Shown here piece by piece: positions 10,001 through 21,009 of a DNA stretch of 21,932 nt (position 1 is its first letter; each line of letters begins with the position of its first letter). The position numbers and the translations under genes are program-made. Below the pieces are notes generated by a model. It worked only from the letters and a program-made list of their open reading frames with translations, did no database searches and was not told where the DNA came from. The DNA comes from Spirogloea muscicola (lineage: Eukaryota > Streptophyta > Zygnematophyceae > Spirogloeales > Spirogloeaceae): contig WELB01000064.1 in the NCBI GenBank assembly GCA_009602725.1, positions 146,664 through 168,595 of the forward strand, read 5' to 3'.

Positions 10001-13000
10001 ACTCACTGTGGAGATAGCCATGCTGGCGGCTGAAACCCTGCTGTCCAATGACGTCTGACTCTGCCATCCAGTCCATGCATTGCACCTGGTGCTCAACCAC
10101 TCATCCGCATGTCATATGTTTGCAGCATGTGCTATTGGCATCTCCCACCTCTATTTGCATTTCTCACAAGTTGAGTACAACTCAACATATGTGGCTTTCA
10201 CGCAGGCAGTTGTATGTTGGCTTGATAAAGTTCGTTTCTGGATGGTATGGTAATTACTGTCTTCGCAAAGTATGTATCATGATAGCTTGTAGAGTGCAGG
10301 TTCTCGTGGATGCCAGCCATGATAAGCTCACTGTCTCCTCTGGTATACAGCAAAATAGCTAGCAATTATCAACTCGTGTTTGTTACAGAGCTTAAGGGTT
10401 GATAAGATCTTCAAAGACGGACATGGCTTAACAACAGGCAGATATTAGACATAGGCAGGTCTCATCGCCTCCTTGGATGGCTATAGTATGCGGCATGCAG
10501 GGCCCTTAGGTGATTGGTTGCAAGAGCGAAGTGGCTAAGCTAGCAATGCAGGAGAGGTGCTGTACATATAGAAAATGTACTAATCCATGAACATACTAGA
10601 AGCCAAATATTACTTACTGGCTTGAGACGAGACCGTGCAACCTAGAGAACTCAGAATATTCATGTCTTTGACTCTCACCATCTTTCCGTTTCTTTGCCTG
10701 AAAGACCTGCACATATCCAGACAAGAGGGCATGAGAGAGCCATACCACAATTCAAGTGAGGTGCACGCATTTGCTGCAGACGCGCACACGTAGAGCAGCA
10801 TCTGTATCAGTAATTTTGTACAAACCTCTTGCCAGATGCGAAACATGTTTCTTGTCATGTCCTTTCGTCCAACTATCTGTGACTCAACATCCATCTGCAA
10901 GCAGAGATGCGGAGGAGCACTGCTTCCTCAGCGTCGTAGTTTGAAATCATACCAACCAACAATGTGGTACTGAGACGTTAGTGTCAGCTTCGAACCACAC
11001 AGATAAGTGTTGACACACAAACACAACTTTGAGAACAGCGTCCATGGATTGGTATCACTGATTTGCCACTTACTGAGAGGGACGATCTTTTGCTATGCAG
11101 AAATTGAAGGGTATTTAGACACGAACGTATGTCACACTCTGAGACAGCAAGTCATGCTGTGAGACTCTTTTGTTTACAAAAAACAGCAACCAAGCTGCAC
11201 ATTGTAACAGGACTCCTTAAGCAGCTCTGAAGCCTAGACATCAAAGTTCCACGTCATCCGTGCTTCTTTGTCGGGGTTTCACCTGCCTTATAACGAAGTG
11301 TCTGCTAGGGAATGAGCATTGCAGATTATGAACAGCATCGGTGCGAAACGATGTGGAAGAGGGCCCTTTCTCTGCAGGTTGCCTAAATCTCCTCACCAGT
11401 GTGAGAAGCTAATGCAGTAAGCGCACGGGCATCAACCTTGAATCCCTCCACCTCGCAGATGTACTTAAGCCTGTGTAACAAGCCTTTCATTCCAGTCAGT
11501 TGGCAAGTCATTGTTGGTAAGTCCTGCTGTGCTTGCCATGCTTATAAGCGCTTGACATAGAAGAGGCTCTGCAATGATGCAAGCACTAAAATGTACATAT
11601 AATTACACTAAAATCCCTAATTATATATCCTTGACAACTGAATTGTGTGACTATCACCGAAGCACATATGTAGCAATGCTTCATGCGCCTCAGGATAGCA
11701 ACAGACCTTGAAACCATCCGTGACACAGAAGGGGGCTCGAAGATGAACACCCTGGCAAGATGACAACTCTCGTTGTAAGGTTGACCCAGCAACAGTGAAA
11801 GCTCAAGGCTGAGCTAAGTCAGTTGGATGATCGTCAGGTGTGGCCTCTCATTAGCAGGAGAATACTAAATTGAGAGTAGGACCTCAGGATGAGTTGAACC
11901 CTTACCTTGCAATCTCTCGCAGAGGTCGGAGTACCGGTGCATAGAGATCATTGCATATGCAAACAACCTACAGGAGCATGCAGCACCTTTGTGAGTGCAC
12001 TCTCCCAGCAACTTAAAGGCGCCCTGAGATGAAGTCGTAAGGAACAACATATGCTATGCACAGTATGCAGATCATATGCAAGTTATGCAGATCAGGATAA
12101 TAGTGGTAGCATGACATAGATAGTAGGTGCATGCAAGGAATGCTAGACAAGCTTCTTGTGATGATCTTTGAGACATTTGCATTAATACCGTACAGGCCTG
12201 TTAAGCTTCCCCTTGAAAGAAGCCTTCCTTGCCTTCTTGGACTTTGACACCAGAGCATCACTTCCTTCCACTGACTCTTGCTGTCTCTTAGCAAGCCGGT
12301 TCTCTGCCGTGACCTGCACTCAAGGAGGGCAGTCCCTTGAACCTGGCAAAAGATGTTGTGCTGGAACACCATCGCCTTGCTTATGGCTGAAGCATTGCAG
12401 GCAGTTCGAGATGCGTGATGAGTTGTCTTCCAAAGACTACTCACAATGTCAAGCAGTGCACTAATTGCTCCCTTGCCATCGGTGCCGCCTAGAGCACCGT
12501 CAATCTCATCAATGATCTGGTCAAAGATCGATAGAGACAACATATTAGGTGTGCAGGCTGTAAAGATTGGTGGGGCATTGCAACGACTTGGAAATGACGT
12601 CCTACTGATTTTGCTACATACTTTTGTTCCTGGAAAGGTGAGGCAAGGGCATGTCTAGTCAATGCTGCCATGCCACTGCCTCTGCTTAAGATGGCAGCTG
12701 CCTCTTACCAAGCAATTTGGTCTGCCATCTGTGATGACAGGTTGCATCTGGACTGCATCAAGCATTTTGTCTTTCAATCTGCTGGAGCTCCTATCATCAC
12801 TGGCATTAATCTGCAATTTTAGGACTGTCACATTTCATCAGAGTGCTACTACAGCAAATCTACCATCTTGTGCGGCAATAGTACACGTGATGAAGGATAC
12901 GTATTACCGATCAGATCAAAAGCTAACCTACAGACTTCAAGGCCTGGTAGCATTTTTGTTTGTTATTAGACGTAAGCAGGCACGGTAAGCAGACAGGCTG

Positions 13001-14489
13001 TACAATCTGACCTCCACAACCCGGTAGCCGCAATGCTCTGCAACTATATGAGCCAGCGTCGTCTTTCCCAATCCTGGTGGCCCGCAGAGCAGGATGACCT
13101 TAACGCAGCAGACAACAAGGATAAGTCCTTATCCACAAACAAGAAGTGCTTGCCTTGCTCTAGACGTTGATGAACATAGGTATCTTGTCACAGCCCATGC
13201 AAATGTTGACAGTTCACCTTCTGAGTCGGTCCTCCTTTCACTGCTGCGTCTCCTGAGCCAAGCAGCTGAGAGCTCTCAGCGCCAGGCACAGACCCCTGCG
13301 CTCTTGTGTCGTGCCCATCTCCCCACCTTCGCGCCTTCTGTCCTGCCTCTCCTCCCTGCTCCAGATAAGGGGCTCTGCTACCTCTGCCGCTTGCTCCTCC
13401 TCTCTCTCTGCTCCAGCCGCGGCTTTCAGCCCCACTGCCACCGTGTGATCCATAAGGCCTCATACCGGGCGTGGTTCTTACTCCGGCAGATGTTGACGAC
13501 AAAGCATGGCTGCTCCTGCGGAGTGCCTGCAGCACTTCAGCAGTCGTTGCTGTCTGACGAGTTCCAAACACCAGGCCGTCCCAGTCCTTCAGCCACTTGA
13601 GAACCTGCAAGAAACTTTAAAATTGAGGTGAGGCTGACAACTTTCGCCCGCTAACGGAATAGATGAGCTATGCAGCTCGTGCTTCACCTCTCTGTTTGTC
13701 TGCTCGTCACTAAGAAGCTCCGTGAAGGCCTGAGGAGTGTACTTATCCACCCAGAGCTGCGCCTGCACAGCACTTGCTGGACTTGTGGCACTCTCTGCAG
13801 CTAGTGCTCGGTCTGCCTCCTGCTCAAGGTGCAGTTGCCATACATAGCTTAGTGGCGAGCTGGCATGGTGCCCTGTGTCAAAAGCCAACACGATCACTTC
13901 TAAAGTCCACAGCTCACACAGAATTTGCGCTGCACGGCAATAGTGGCCTCACATCAACGATTTTCTGGAGGCGTGCATGCTCCACAAGCTCCACCATCTT
14001 CTCGACAGGCTGCGAGAGGAGGCAATTAACATCTGGAAAGTGCCGTGCATATTTTGCTCAGTACCGGTTGGATTGTACATATTTGCGCAGTCTTTTCTAC
14101 GTCAAGACATATGTGCTCGACGAGTGATGCTGCACTAGCGCGCGTATACAGGGTTCGACGAAAGACTCCATGATGTAAATTGATCGCTCTTGGCTCCAGC
14201 TAACCGGTGGGGCAGCCGCTTCTCGTCAAGTGGGACTGCAGATGGAGCACTTCAGCGTCTCCCTGAGCTTCTCACCAGGATACATTTGGCTTCGGCTATG
14301 GTTGACATCCCTCCTGCCATCCTGGTGAAGCCCTTCTAACGCGGCGTAGACGCGATCGCCTGTTGTGCTGGTGATTGGCATCAGAGAGCCCTCGATGTCC
14401 GCTGCTCTCCTGCTAGGCCGCCGGCCGCGCTGCTGCTCGAGTGCGGTGTGAAGGACGTCGGCCTGACGCGCAAGCTCGGCGGCGGCCAT
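7094..14489 (-). CDS. CTF18: Chromosome transmission fidelity protein 18 (CTF18), alternative RFC clamp-loader large subunit
   Basis: CTF18 replaces RFC1 in a clamp loader (with RFC2-5, DCC1, CTF8) that loads PCNA for sister-chromatid cohesion and checkpoint signalling in the nucleus. Exons in phase (high to low): 14489-14276, 14032-13953, 13819-13688, 13604-13482, 13098-13012, 12810-12709, 12516-12445, 12313-12194, 11967-11906, 11751-11707, 11470-11397, 11138-11074, 10894-10826, 10706-10618, 10330-10258, 10085-10007, 9936-9897, 9706-9581, 9354-9210, 9042-8860, 8562-8518, 8278-8138, 8096-7861, 7508-7406, 7144-7094. They total 851 codons plus TGA; human and plant CTF18 are somewhat over 900. 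Motifs: [18 protein letters not shown] (31-48), [20 protein letters not shown] (120-139), Walker [10 protein letters not shown] (189-197), INASDDR, Walker B IIDEIDG (247-253), sensor 1 CICND (313-317), [12 protein letters not shown] (373-384), IVGRKD, WQE, QMLAHE, DFFGR, and [16 protein letters not shown] at the end, which normally binds DCC1/CTF8. The start ATG has a strong context (gccgccatggcc). Least certain are the acceptors of exons 18, 23 and 24 and the exon 4/5 junction, where a lysine usual before VILLCG is missing. Confidence 0.93.
8371..8393. repeat. Perfect 10-bp inverted repeat, 3-base loop (CTF18 intron)
   Basis: CTCCTGATGT-CGT-ACATCAGGAG forms a perfect hairpin inside the intron 8517-8279. 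No function is evident. It may be a mini-palindrome or a chance structure. Confidence 0.7.
9375..9390. repeat. Perfect 16-bp palindrome (CTF18 intron)
   Basis: ATGCTTAATTAAGCAT is fully self-complementary and lies in the intron between the exons at 9706-9581 and 9354-9210, about 20 bases before the acceptor. Confidence 0.7.
10170..10186. repeat. 7-bp inverted repeat, 3-base loop (CTF18 intron)
   Basis: GTTGAGT-ACA-ACTCAAC lies in the intron 10257-10086. It is perfect but short, and could be chance. Confidence 0.6.
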
Positions 14490-15438
14490 GGCGGCAGCGC
14501 CGGCGGCGAGCTTGGCAGCAGCGCTAGAGGGGATTGATGTTTCGCTGGGCAAACAAAGCTTCGTAATTGTTGCGCGGGAGAGGGAGGCCAGAGCCGGGCC
14601 CGGTTCTGGCGGACCGGGCCGGTCCCGGTCCTTGGCCATTGGGCCCGCCGCTATTAGTTGTGCTCTTCTGTGCCTTTTCCGTTGAGTGTCGAAGAGCCTT
14701 TGGCACCTCGAACGGTGGGGGGCGGAACCGGGGCCGGTCCCGGTCGCAGGGACCCGGTTGCGAGGGCTCGTGCGCCAGGGCCCGAGCCCTAATGACCCCT
14801 CCTCAACCCTAGAACACGATGCCGTGCGCCCGATGGTATTAATCGATGGAAATGATTTTGATGACCCCGCCTTCAGTCGCGTGACTGCAGCGAAGCTCCG
14901 GCACGGCCCCCCCCGGTACCTCCCTCCTCCATAGGAGCTCACGACCTGCTTGGGAAGGGACCTCCCCACCCCAGCCCCCGAGGTCCAGCCAGGCCCAGCC
15001 CAGCTGGTGGGGAGCTCCGTGGGGCTTAGCCGCTGAGGCCCCATCAATCGTCTCGGCCAAGTCGAGCTGCAGGGGAAGTCGAGCCGGAGAGGCAGGAAGA
15101 CTGCGCCCACAGGGCTTGCGCTCGTTGCCGCCGCCGCCGCCAGGCCAGCTGGCGCCGCTGCGGGCGTCGATGACGGCCCTCCCGGCGCTCGCGGGGCCGG
15201 GCTGACCGCTGTGGCGGCGACCCAGCAGCCAGAGTCGGCGTTGCAAGCGGGGAGCGACTCCAAGGCCGTGTTTGGGCGGCCTCTCCAGGCGGTGGGGCTC
15301 GTCGAGAGCTTCCGGGCGGGCTGGCCCGTGGGCTGCCGGAGGCCTTGCTCCGCAGCCTGCAGCTCGCCCTTCGGCCATGGTTGCGGTCGTGAGCCCGGGC
15401 TGAGAGGGATGGTGGTTGATGCTGGCCGAAGACGCGTT
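14490..15438. promoter_or_regulatory. Shared 5' region of divergent CTF18 and EAF6
   Basis: This GC-rich spacer separates the two divergent start codons and so should hold both promoters and 5' UTRs. The 15-mer GGGCCGGTCCCGGTC occurs twice in the same orientation, at 14616-14630 and 14731-14745, each within a longer GGAcCGG-rich context. Two CCCTAA/CCCTAG strings near 14788-14812 recall the plant telo-box, but only loosely. No TATA box is evident. The frame is open on the minus strand through most of this stretch. I treat that as a result of GC richness, not as coding. Confidence 0.5.
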
Positions 15439-16997
15439 ATGTCCACCTTTCCTGCCTCCCTGGCGGCGCTGCTCGCCAAGAAGGAGAAGCTGGAGGAGGA
15501 GCTGCGCAATGTCGAGAAGCAGGTGCTTTCACAAGCCTTTCCAAGCCTATCCCACATTGCTATAGACCATAATGGGTCTTGTTGATTCAAATTGTGTTGT
15601 AACAAGCAGAGTCCTGAGAAACATCGTTGTAGTATGCTTGAAATCTGGCTTGGTGTACAGGTGTACGATCTGGAGACAAGTTACCTGCACGACACTAGCC
15701 AGTGCGGCAACGTCCTCAAGGGCTTCGATGGGTTCTTATCCTCGACAAAGAATGCCAGCAAGTAAGGAACTTCACTGTGATCAGATTGAGCTTCTACTTG
15801 TAGAATGAGCAAGATACCTGCTCAGGGCCACTGCGTATGGTGTATGCTTACAGAGTGTCTAGTACTGCGATAGTCGACACATCCTTGCCCACGATGAGCT
15901 GTATATTTTGGTCCTCTGCACTGGACGGTGATTGTGTCGAACTTAAGTAGATGCTAGTATATAGACACCTTATGTTGTCAAAGACCTTATCTCGTCATTC
16001 ATTGCAGCACCTTGACGAGAGTAAATTCTGTGCAGCACCAAGAGGCCTCGAAAATTTCAGCCAGAGGATCGCCTGTTCTCGCTGTCATCTGTCACATCAC
16101 CTGCGGTGAGCTTCTTGCAATGTCAGCACCTAGATTCAATTCCACAAATCTGGCGTGTCAATCATTCTAGAAGTGGTCTTATGGGAGCAAGCCGTTGGGT
16201 GTCCTGCTTACGCAGTAGTTGCTGTTACTTGCATTCCTACTGAGGCAGCTCCAGCTCCAGTGTTGCGGCAATGCTGGTCTTGCTGTTATGTGGAGGGCTA
16301 TAGCTTCTTCTTCAGCTGCTGAGGGGAGCGAGTTGCAGACGATATTTTCCTTGCCCTCTCCAGAGCCTTCTATGACACGGGTAAGCCTGATAATCGTCTA
16401 TTGGGGTCGATGTGCTAGGTCAAGGAGAAGGAGGCTGGTCTTCAGTTGGGTTAGTGCACCTTTGCACCTTTGCAAGCAAGCAAGCAAGCAGTGTGCTCTT
16501 ATTTGATTCCTCATTGATGCTCATGCTCAGTATGGGCGTCCCAGCACTGCAACGCAATGCAGGGTTGTATCTTCTGTGCGTGTCCAGAGGGGAGGCCCGA
16601 AGCTGCAGTTGCTGGAAGTCGACTTAAGGTGTCAACGACACCATCAAATGGCCCGTAAGTGCAAAACATCCAACATCTCTTTGGGCTTATGCCAGTGATT
16701 GAATCTGTGATATTTAGTGGTAAGCGTGGAGATGTGGCATGTGAAGTCATTTGTGAAATCAAGCACTGCTTGGCGGGGAAGGATATGTCAAGCCGCCATC
16801 ATGGCCATCAAGGTGCTGTGTACAGTTAAATCTACTGACCAATGCTTACATCAGACAGGGACGTTCGCTTGTGGGGGACCAGGAACAAGCAGCAGCAGAA
16901 GAGGGGGAGGACGGGCCCTCGCGACGGGAAGAGGATAAGGACGTCGACGGAGGCGGCTGCCGAGGAGACGGACGAGCTAGACGCCTATCTGAGATGA
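15439..16997 (+). CDS. EAF6: EAF6/MEAF6 subunit of NuA4- and MOZ-type histone acetyltransferase complexes
   Basis: EAF6 is a small structural subunit of MYST histone acetyltransferase complexes in the nucleus. Exons: 15439-15522, 15661-15761, 16036-16105, 16324-16380 (acceptor uncertain), 16629-16654, 16859-16997. They total 158 codons plus TGA, the size of the plant homologues. Residues 5-35 form the N-terminal coiled coil (LAALLAKKEKLEEELRNVEK, then VYDLETSYL). They are followed by the family signature GNVLKGFDGFLSSTKN (ending near residue 59) and RPRKFQPEDRLFSLSSVTSP (65-84). The C-terminus has the plant-type basic stretch KRGRTGPRDGKRIR and an acidic end (EETDELDAYLR). The ATG at 15439 gives the normal N-terminus; an in-frame ATG at 15410 is possible. 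The gene is head-to-head with CTF18. The first three exons and the last are secure; the two middle ones rest on phase and weak similarity. Confidence 0.88.
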
Positions 16998-17833
16998 GCG
17001 GGGTGCCCAACAGAGGCTCTCAGAAGAAGTGGCTGTCCCATGAAAGGACCTTAAAGCCGACAGCGGCATGACGGCGCGCCCGCCCTTTTGCCGGTTGGGT
17101 ATGTCAGCCACGTTGAGGACGACGCCGCGGACGTCGGCGCCCGGCTTGTGGGTGGCGGCTGCGGGGCGGGAGGGCGGGGCGCCGCGGGCGGCCCAGGCGG
17201 CGGCTGGGGCTTAAACCCCAAACCTCGGGAAGGGGGGCCTCCGCCCTCCCGCGGGGGGGTCGCTTGATGGAAAACGGTTATCTCTGCATCCTCGGGCCCG
17301 CTCTCGTCCTCGTCGGGATGCTCACGCCGGGGGCTTCGCTCACGAGATCTGAGTTCCCGCAGCGGGCGCTCAGCCGGCAGAGGATCCTCTGCCGGCCTCG
17401 GAGGCTTCCGGGCCGCCACGACCGGGCGGCCGAGCCGGGCGCCCCCGCGGAGGACCGCTCCGACCCGCAGAGGACCGTCGTCAGCCCCCCCGCCGTCGTC
17501 ACCGGAGCTGCAGGGGCGGGGGAGCGTCACGCGCAACGACGCCGGCAGTGTTCGGTGAACAAATGCAGTATTTATTATCTAGACTGCGAAGGTGGGGCAA
17601 CCGAAAGCCCGAATGAAATAAACGGTCGTCCGACGACGGCTGCGCCGGTGCCGTTCGCACGAATGATGCTCTTAACATCACTACTATAGGTTAATGATGA
17701 TGTTAGTGGCGCCCCCGCGAGGTAGTTAGGGCTGGCGGGCAGTCTGGAAGGCGCCTCTCCGCTCCAGCGCCCCACGCCAGCGCCGCGCCCCGCGCCCGTC
17801 GCCGCACCACCGCCCGCCGCGCCGCCGCCCGCC
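16998..17833. other. GC-rich spacer between EAF6 and the eIF4B-like gene
   Basis: From 17050 to 17540 the sequence is very GC-rich and both strands stay open, so frames here are weak evidence. On the minus strand, LRELRSRERSPRREH (17400-17345) and VRGVVLNVADIPNRQKGG (17135-17080) look protein-like but match no family I know; they may be exons of an unrecognised gene. The stretch 17710-17833 is a GC-rich 5' UTR/promoter for the next gene. An inverted repeat, TAACATCA/TGATGTTA, lies at 17673-17680 and 17698-17705 in an AT-rich island. Confidence 0.35.
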
Positions 17834-20167
17834 ATGGAGTACGCCGCCGACGACGTCCCCGCCGGGCGCCCCAAGCTCTCGCTCGCGCCGCGCAGCGACG
17901 ATGCCACCGCCGCCGCCGCCGCCGTCGCGCCCGCGAAGACCACCAAGGTTCGCCGCACTCCCCTGTGACGGCCCCGGCCCGGGCCCCTGGCCTCCCTTCC
18001 GTCCAGGCCTCTCGTGGAGCTCGCCGGCCACTATCTCGCGCCTTGTTGAGCTTCGTACGAAGGCCGTGTTGCGCCTCGCACGATCGTGCGGCGTCTGAGT
18101 GCTAGAGGCTCGATGCTTAGCTGCAGCGAAGGTCCGTCAGCATGTGCCTGTTGCCCTTTGCCAAGGTTGGCATGCCATGCTTGCTGACATGCATCCTGGC
18201 TGCCTTGGGGCGATGTTGAGCAAGGGACTGACTGCCTTTCACGGATGTCCTGACCGTCCTGCTGCAGCCCAACCCCTTCGGAGCAGCACGACCACGTGAG
18301 CAGATCATAGCTGAGCGGGAGGGCAAGAATGAGACGGAGCTTCTCAAGGAGCTTGTGCAGAAAGACTGGAAGCCATCGGTACATGTCAAAGTCCCCTTCA
18401 GTATCCCCAGAGTTTCAAGCTGACAGTTGGCTCCTGAGGCTGCTGATGTAGATTTGATGACTGTTGTGACTATGATTGACCAGCTAGGTCTTACATACAC
18501 GTCATTCAACTTGCAGGGGATCTGAGTCTTCTCATGTGTATATCAAGCAATGACATGAACCCTCTCAAGCCCCAGCATACATAGTCTATGTGTTCGAGGC
18601 CTTGATGTGCAGCACATGCATATTAGGCCTTCTCCTGATTGGATTCGAATTCAGTGATCTGTAGCTCATACGCTGGAAAACAAGCTCGCTACTTACATCA
18701 CCAGTACTTTGAGTTATACTGCAGGAAGAGTCTATCTCTTCGTTGACCTTCGCCAGTCGAGTTGTTGGGCATGGTGACGATTGTAGCTTACACTTTTGTG
18801 CTTGTCGATCTTTATGACAGCTTGTTCTCACGCCTGAGCAGCACGAGGAGAAGAAGGCAGCTGAAGCTGAGCTCGCATTTGCCAGGAGTGAGTTGGAGAA
18901 GGTGTCTGATCCTGATGAGACAAAGTCACTGAAGGATGAGGTGGCCTTGAAGGAGACGAAGTACGAAGAGCTCTTGGAGTCTTTTGAGGTGGGTCTTATC
19001 GTATCTTGCGTGCGCTGATATTAGCAAGACACTGATTAGTAGTGTCTGGTTAGATGCATATACACGGGGCACTGTTCTTCACTCCCTGATGTTTGTTGCG
19101 CATTGTCTGCTTATTGGATGCTCACACACACACCTCATTATCATTAGTAGGTCTTCTCACTCTTTAATTGGAGTGCTGCCTCGGTTTGCTGTTGCAGAAA
19201 ATTGCAATTGAGAAGGCGCAGGCTGGAACTGCCAAGCGGCCTTCGGAGAAGCGGAGGGAAGCCGAGGAACGGGCTGGAGGAGTAGTTGCACCTGGTGTCG
19301 GTGGTGCACCTGCCGGTGCATATGGAGGAGCACCTGCTGGGGGCGCTTATGGGGGCGGGGCCTATGGAGCAAGTGGAGGAGGCTTTGGGGGTGGTGCAGG
19401 CTATGGAGGAGGAGGTGGATATGGGGGCGGCGGAAGGGATGACCCGACCTTCTCAAGTTTCAGCAGGGGCCGTGAGACTGAGCGCACGTCATATGGAGAT
19501 GCATGGGGCGGCAGGCGGTCAGGTGTTGGCGGCGGCGGCGGCGGTGGCGGCGGCGGTTGCTATCAGTGCGGAGAGGTAAATCACGTGTTTCACACACGTG
19601 TCTCCTACTCGGCCTCACCAATGTGCAAGGGCTATGACATCAAGTTGACCTTCACTTGCTCTTGTGATGACCCGTCTCTCTTGGTGATTGACATGTGGCC
19701 GTGCTCGTGGCAGCCTGGGCACTTCGCTCGCGAGTGTCCCAATGGTCCGTCTGGCTCGGGTGGGGGTTATGGTGGCGGATTTGGCGGTCGCTCTGGAGGA
19801 GGCAGTAGAGCTTGTTACAATTGTGGACAGGAGGGGCACATTTCTCGAGATTGTCCTGAAGCCCGGACCGGCGGCGGGGGTTACGGTGGAGGTGGAGGGT
19901 AAGCATTCCTGGCTGCCAATAATTGCACATGCTTAAGGTCTTCCATCAGCCAGAGTCGCGGAAGTAAGTTGAGGGCTCATAGGTGAGTCAGAGGGGATGT
20001 GTAGAAGTGCGTTGACTATGTCTTTGTTTTGGTGCCCCCTTAGGTATGGCGGGGGCGGGGGTTATGGAGGTGGTACCGGATATGGTGCCGGCGGTGCCGG
20101 CGGCAGTTATGGAGGGGGCGGAGGCTACGAGCCCAGTGGTTCTTACGGAGGCGGAGCTCGTTACTAG
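17834..20167 (+). CDS. eIF4B-like glycine-rich protein with two CCHC zinc knuckles
   Basis: This is a probable RNA-binding translation or mRNP factor in the cytoplasm. Exons: 17834-17947, 18268-18378, 18842-18988, 19198-19575, 19714-19898, 20044-20167. All are in phase, with 352 codons then TAG. The ATG (gccgccatggag) has a strong context. Residues 39-49 are [11 protein letters not shown], the conserved box of plant eIF4B; AEREGK and KDWKPS follow, as in that family. Residues 76-150 are charged and helical, likely a coiled coil ([19 protein letters not shown], then [10 protein letters not shown]). From about 155 the chain is Gly/Tyr-rich (GGYGGG repeats). Knuckle 1 is C245-x2-C248-x4-H253-x4-C258, split by the intron after E250. 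Knuckle 2 is C284-x2-C287-x4-H292-x4-C297. The tail is again GGYGG-rich and ends GGGARY. Canonical eIF4B lacks such knuckles, so this is either a green-lineage fusion or a distinct glycine-rich family sharing the NPFG box. Confidence 0.85.
19582..19600. repeat. 7-bp inverted repeat just inside intron 4 of the eIF4B-like gene
   Basis: CACGTGT-TTCAC-ACACGTG starts six bases after the GT of the donor (19576-19577). Each arm contains CACGTG. In the transcript it could fold as a hairpin close to the 5' splice site. Confidence 0.65.
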
Positions 20168-21009
20168 AGATGCAAGGGCGCCGGGTGGCTAAGCATGGGT
20201 GTTAGTCGTTTCTGTCTGACAGCCAGAGCTTCCAGTGACACACCAACCGCCAAGGAAGCACTGTATTGAGTTGCATGTTCGCCGGTTGCACTCGCTGCCT
20301 ACGAGTTGCTTCTACAAGTTGCTTCTTACTGCTCCAGTGCTCATCCCACAGCCACATGTTTCAAGGCAGCCTTGCTGCAGGGCTACGGCCATGGTGACTC
20401 AGCCCTATGGCACTAGAGGTTGGGTAGCAGCACCAGACAGCTTATCTTACTGCAGCTGAATGTAGGATGTGCTCATACAGTGCAACAACTTAACATTAGA
20501 GCTTTTGCTGTATGTTGAAGCTGTAGTTGAAGGACAAGCCGGGACGATTACAGACTCTTTGCAAAGTGCCTTACCTTCTTTGAGTCGCACAAAGGCCACA
20601 AGTTGCAGGCTGTGCATGGTCCAACAAGTGGCCTGGCGCCCTCCAGGGGCAAAGCTTCGCCGCAGGCTTGCTACCCTACTTGTCAACCTTGTCAGTATCA
20701 AGGTCGCGTAAGATTTTGCTCGCCAGGCGAGGAGCGGAGGCGGTTGCTGTGTGACAAGGCCTAGTCATCATACTGATGCAAGCTAACGATGTTCAAGGCA
20801 GGGGACGAAGAGCTTGCGTGTGCTGGCAGGTGTGGCACGGCGGATATTCAGTCCCATGGGTGCCGCGTGGTGCAAGCAGCTGCCTCCTACCTGCGTTCTC
20901 CTTGCAGGGCTACTCCACTAGCCAGCTTAGTGCACTAAAGCTCGTTCATGAGGAGGCGTTTGCTGTGAAAGGCTCGCTAGAAGTCTGGAGGCACAGCTTA
21001 AGGCCGCGA
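20168..21009. other. 3' UTR and spacer, no gene recognised
   Basis: This follows the TAG of the eIF4B-like gene and must hold its 3' UTR, whose end I cannot place. Short frames on both strands show no conserved motif. No tRNA or other RNA gene was recognised. Confidence 0.4.

Noticed and set aside
14780-14815. Telo-box-like CCCTAA/CCCTAG strings
   Set aside because: They match only six to eight bases and are not the full AAACCCTAA motif. I mention them in the promoter entry only.
14226-15605. 459-codon open frame on the minus strand
   Set aside because: Only its last ~71 codons (from 14489) are conserved CTF18. The rest is Pro/Ala/Gly-rich, overlaps the EAF6 first exon in antisense, and is expected in GC-rich DNA.
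17264-17689. 141-codon plus-strand open frame upstream of the eIF4B-like gene
   Set aside because: The composition is typical of GC-rich spacer, it shows no recognisable motif, and the minus strand is open over the same bases.
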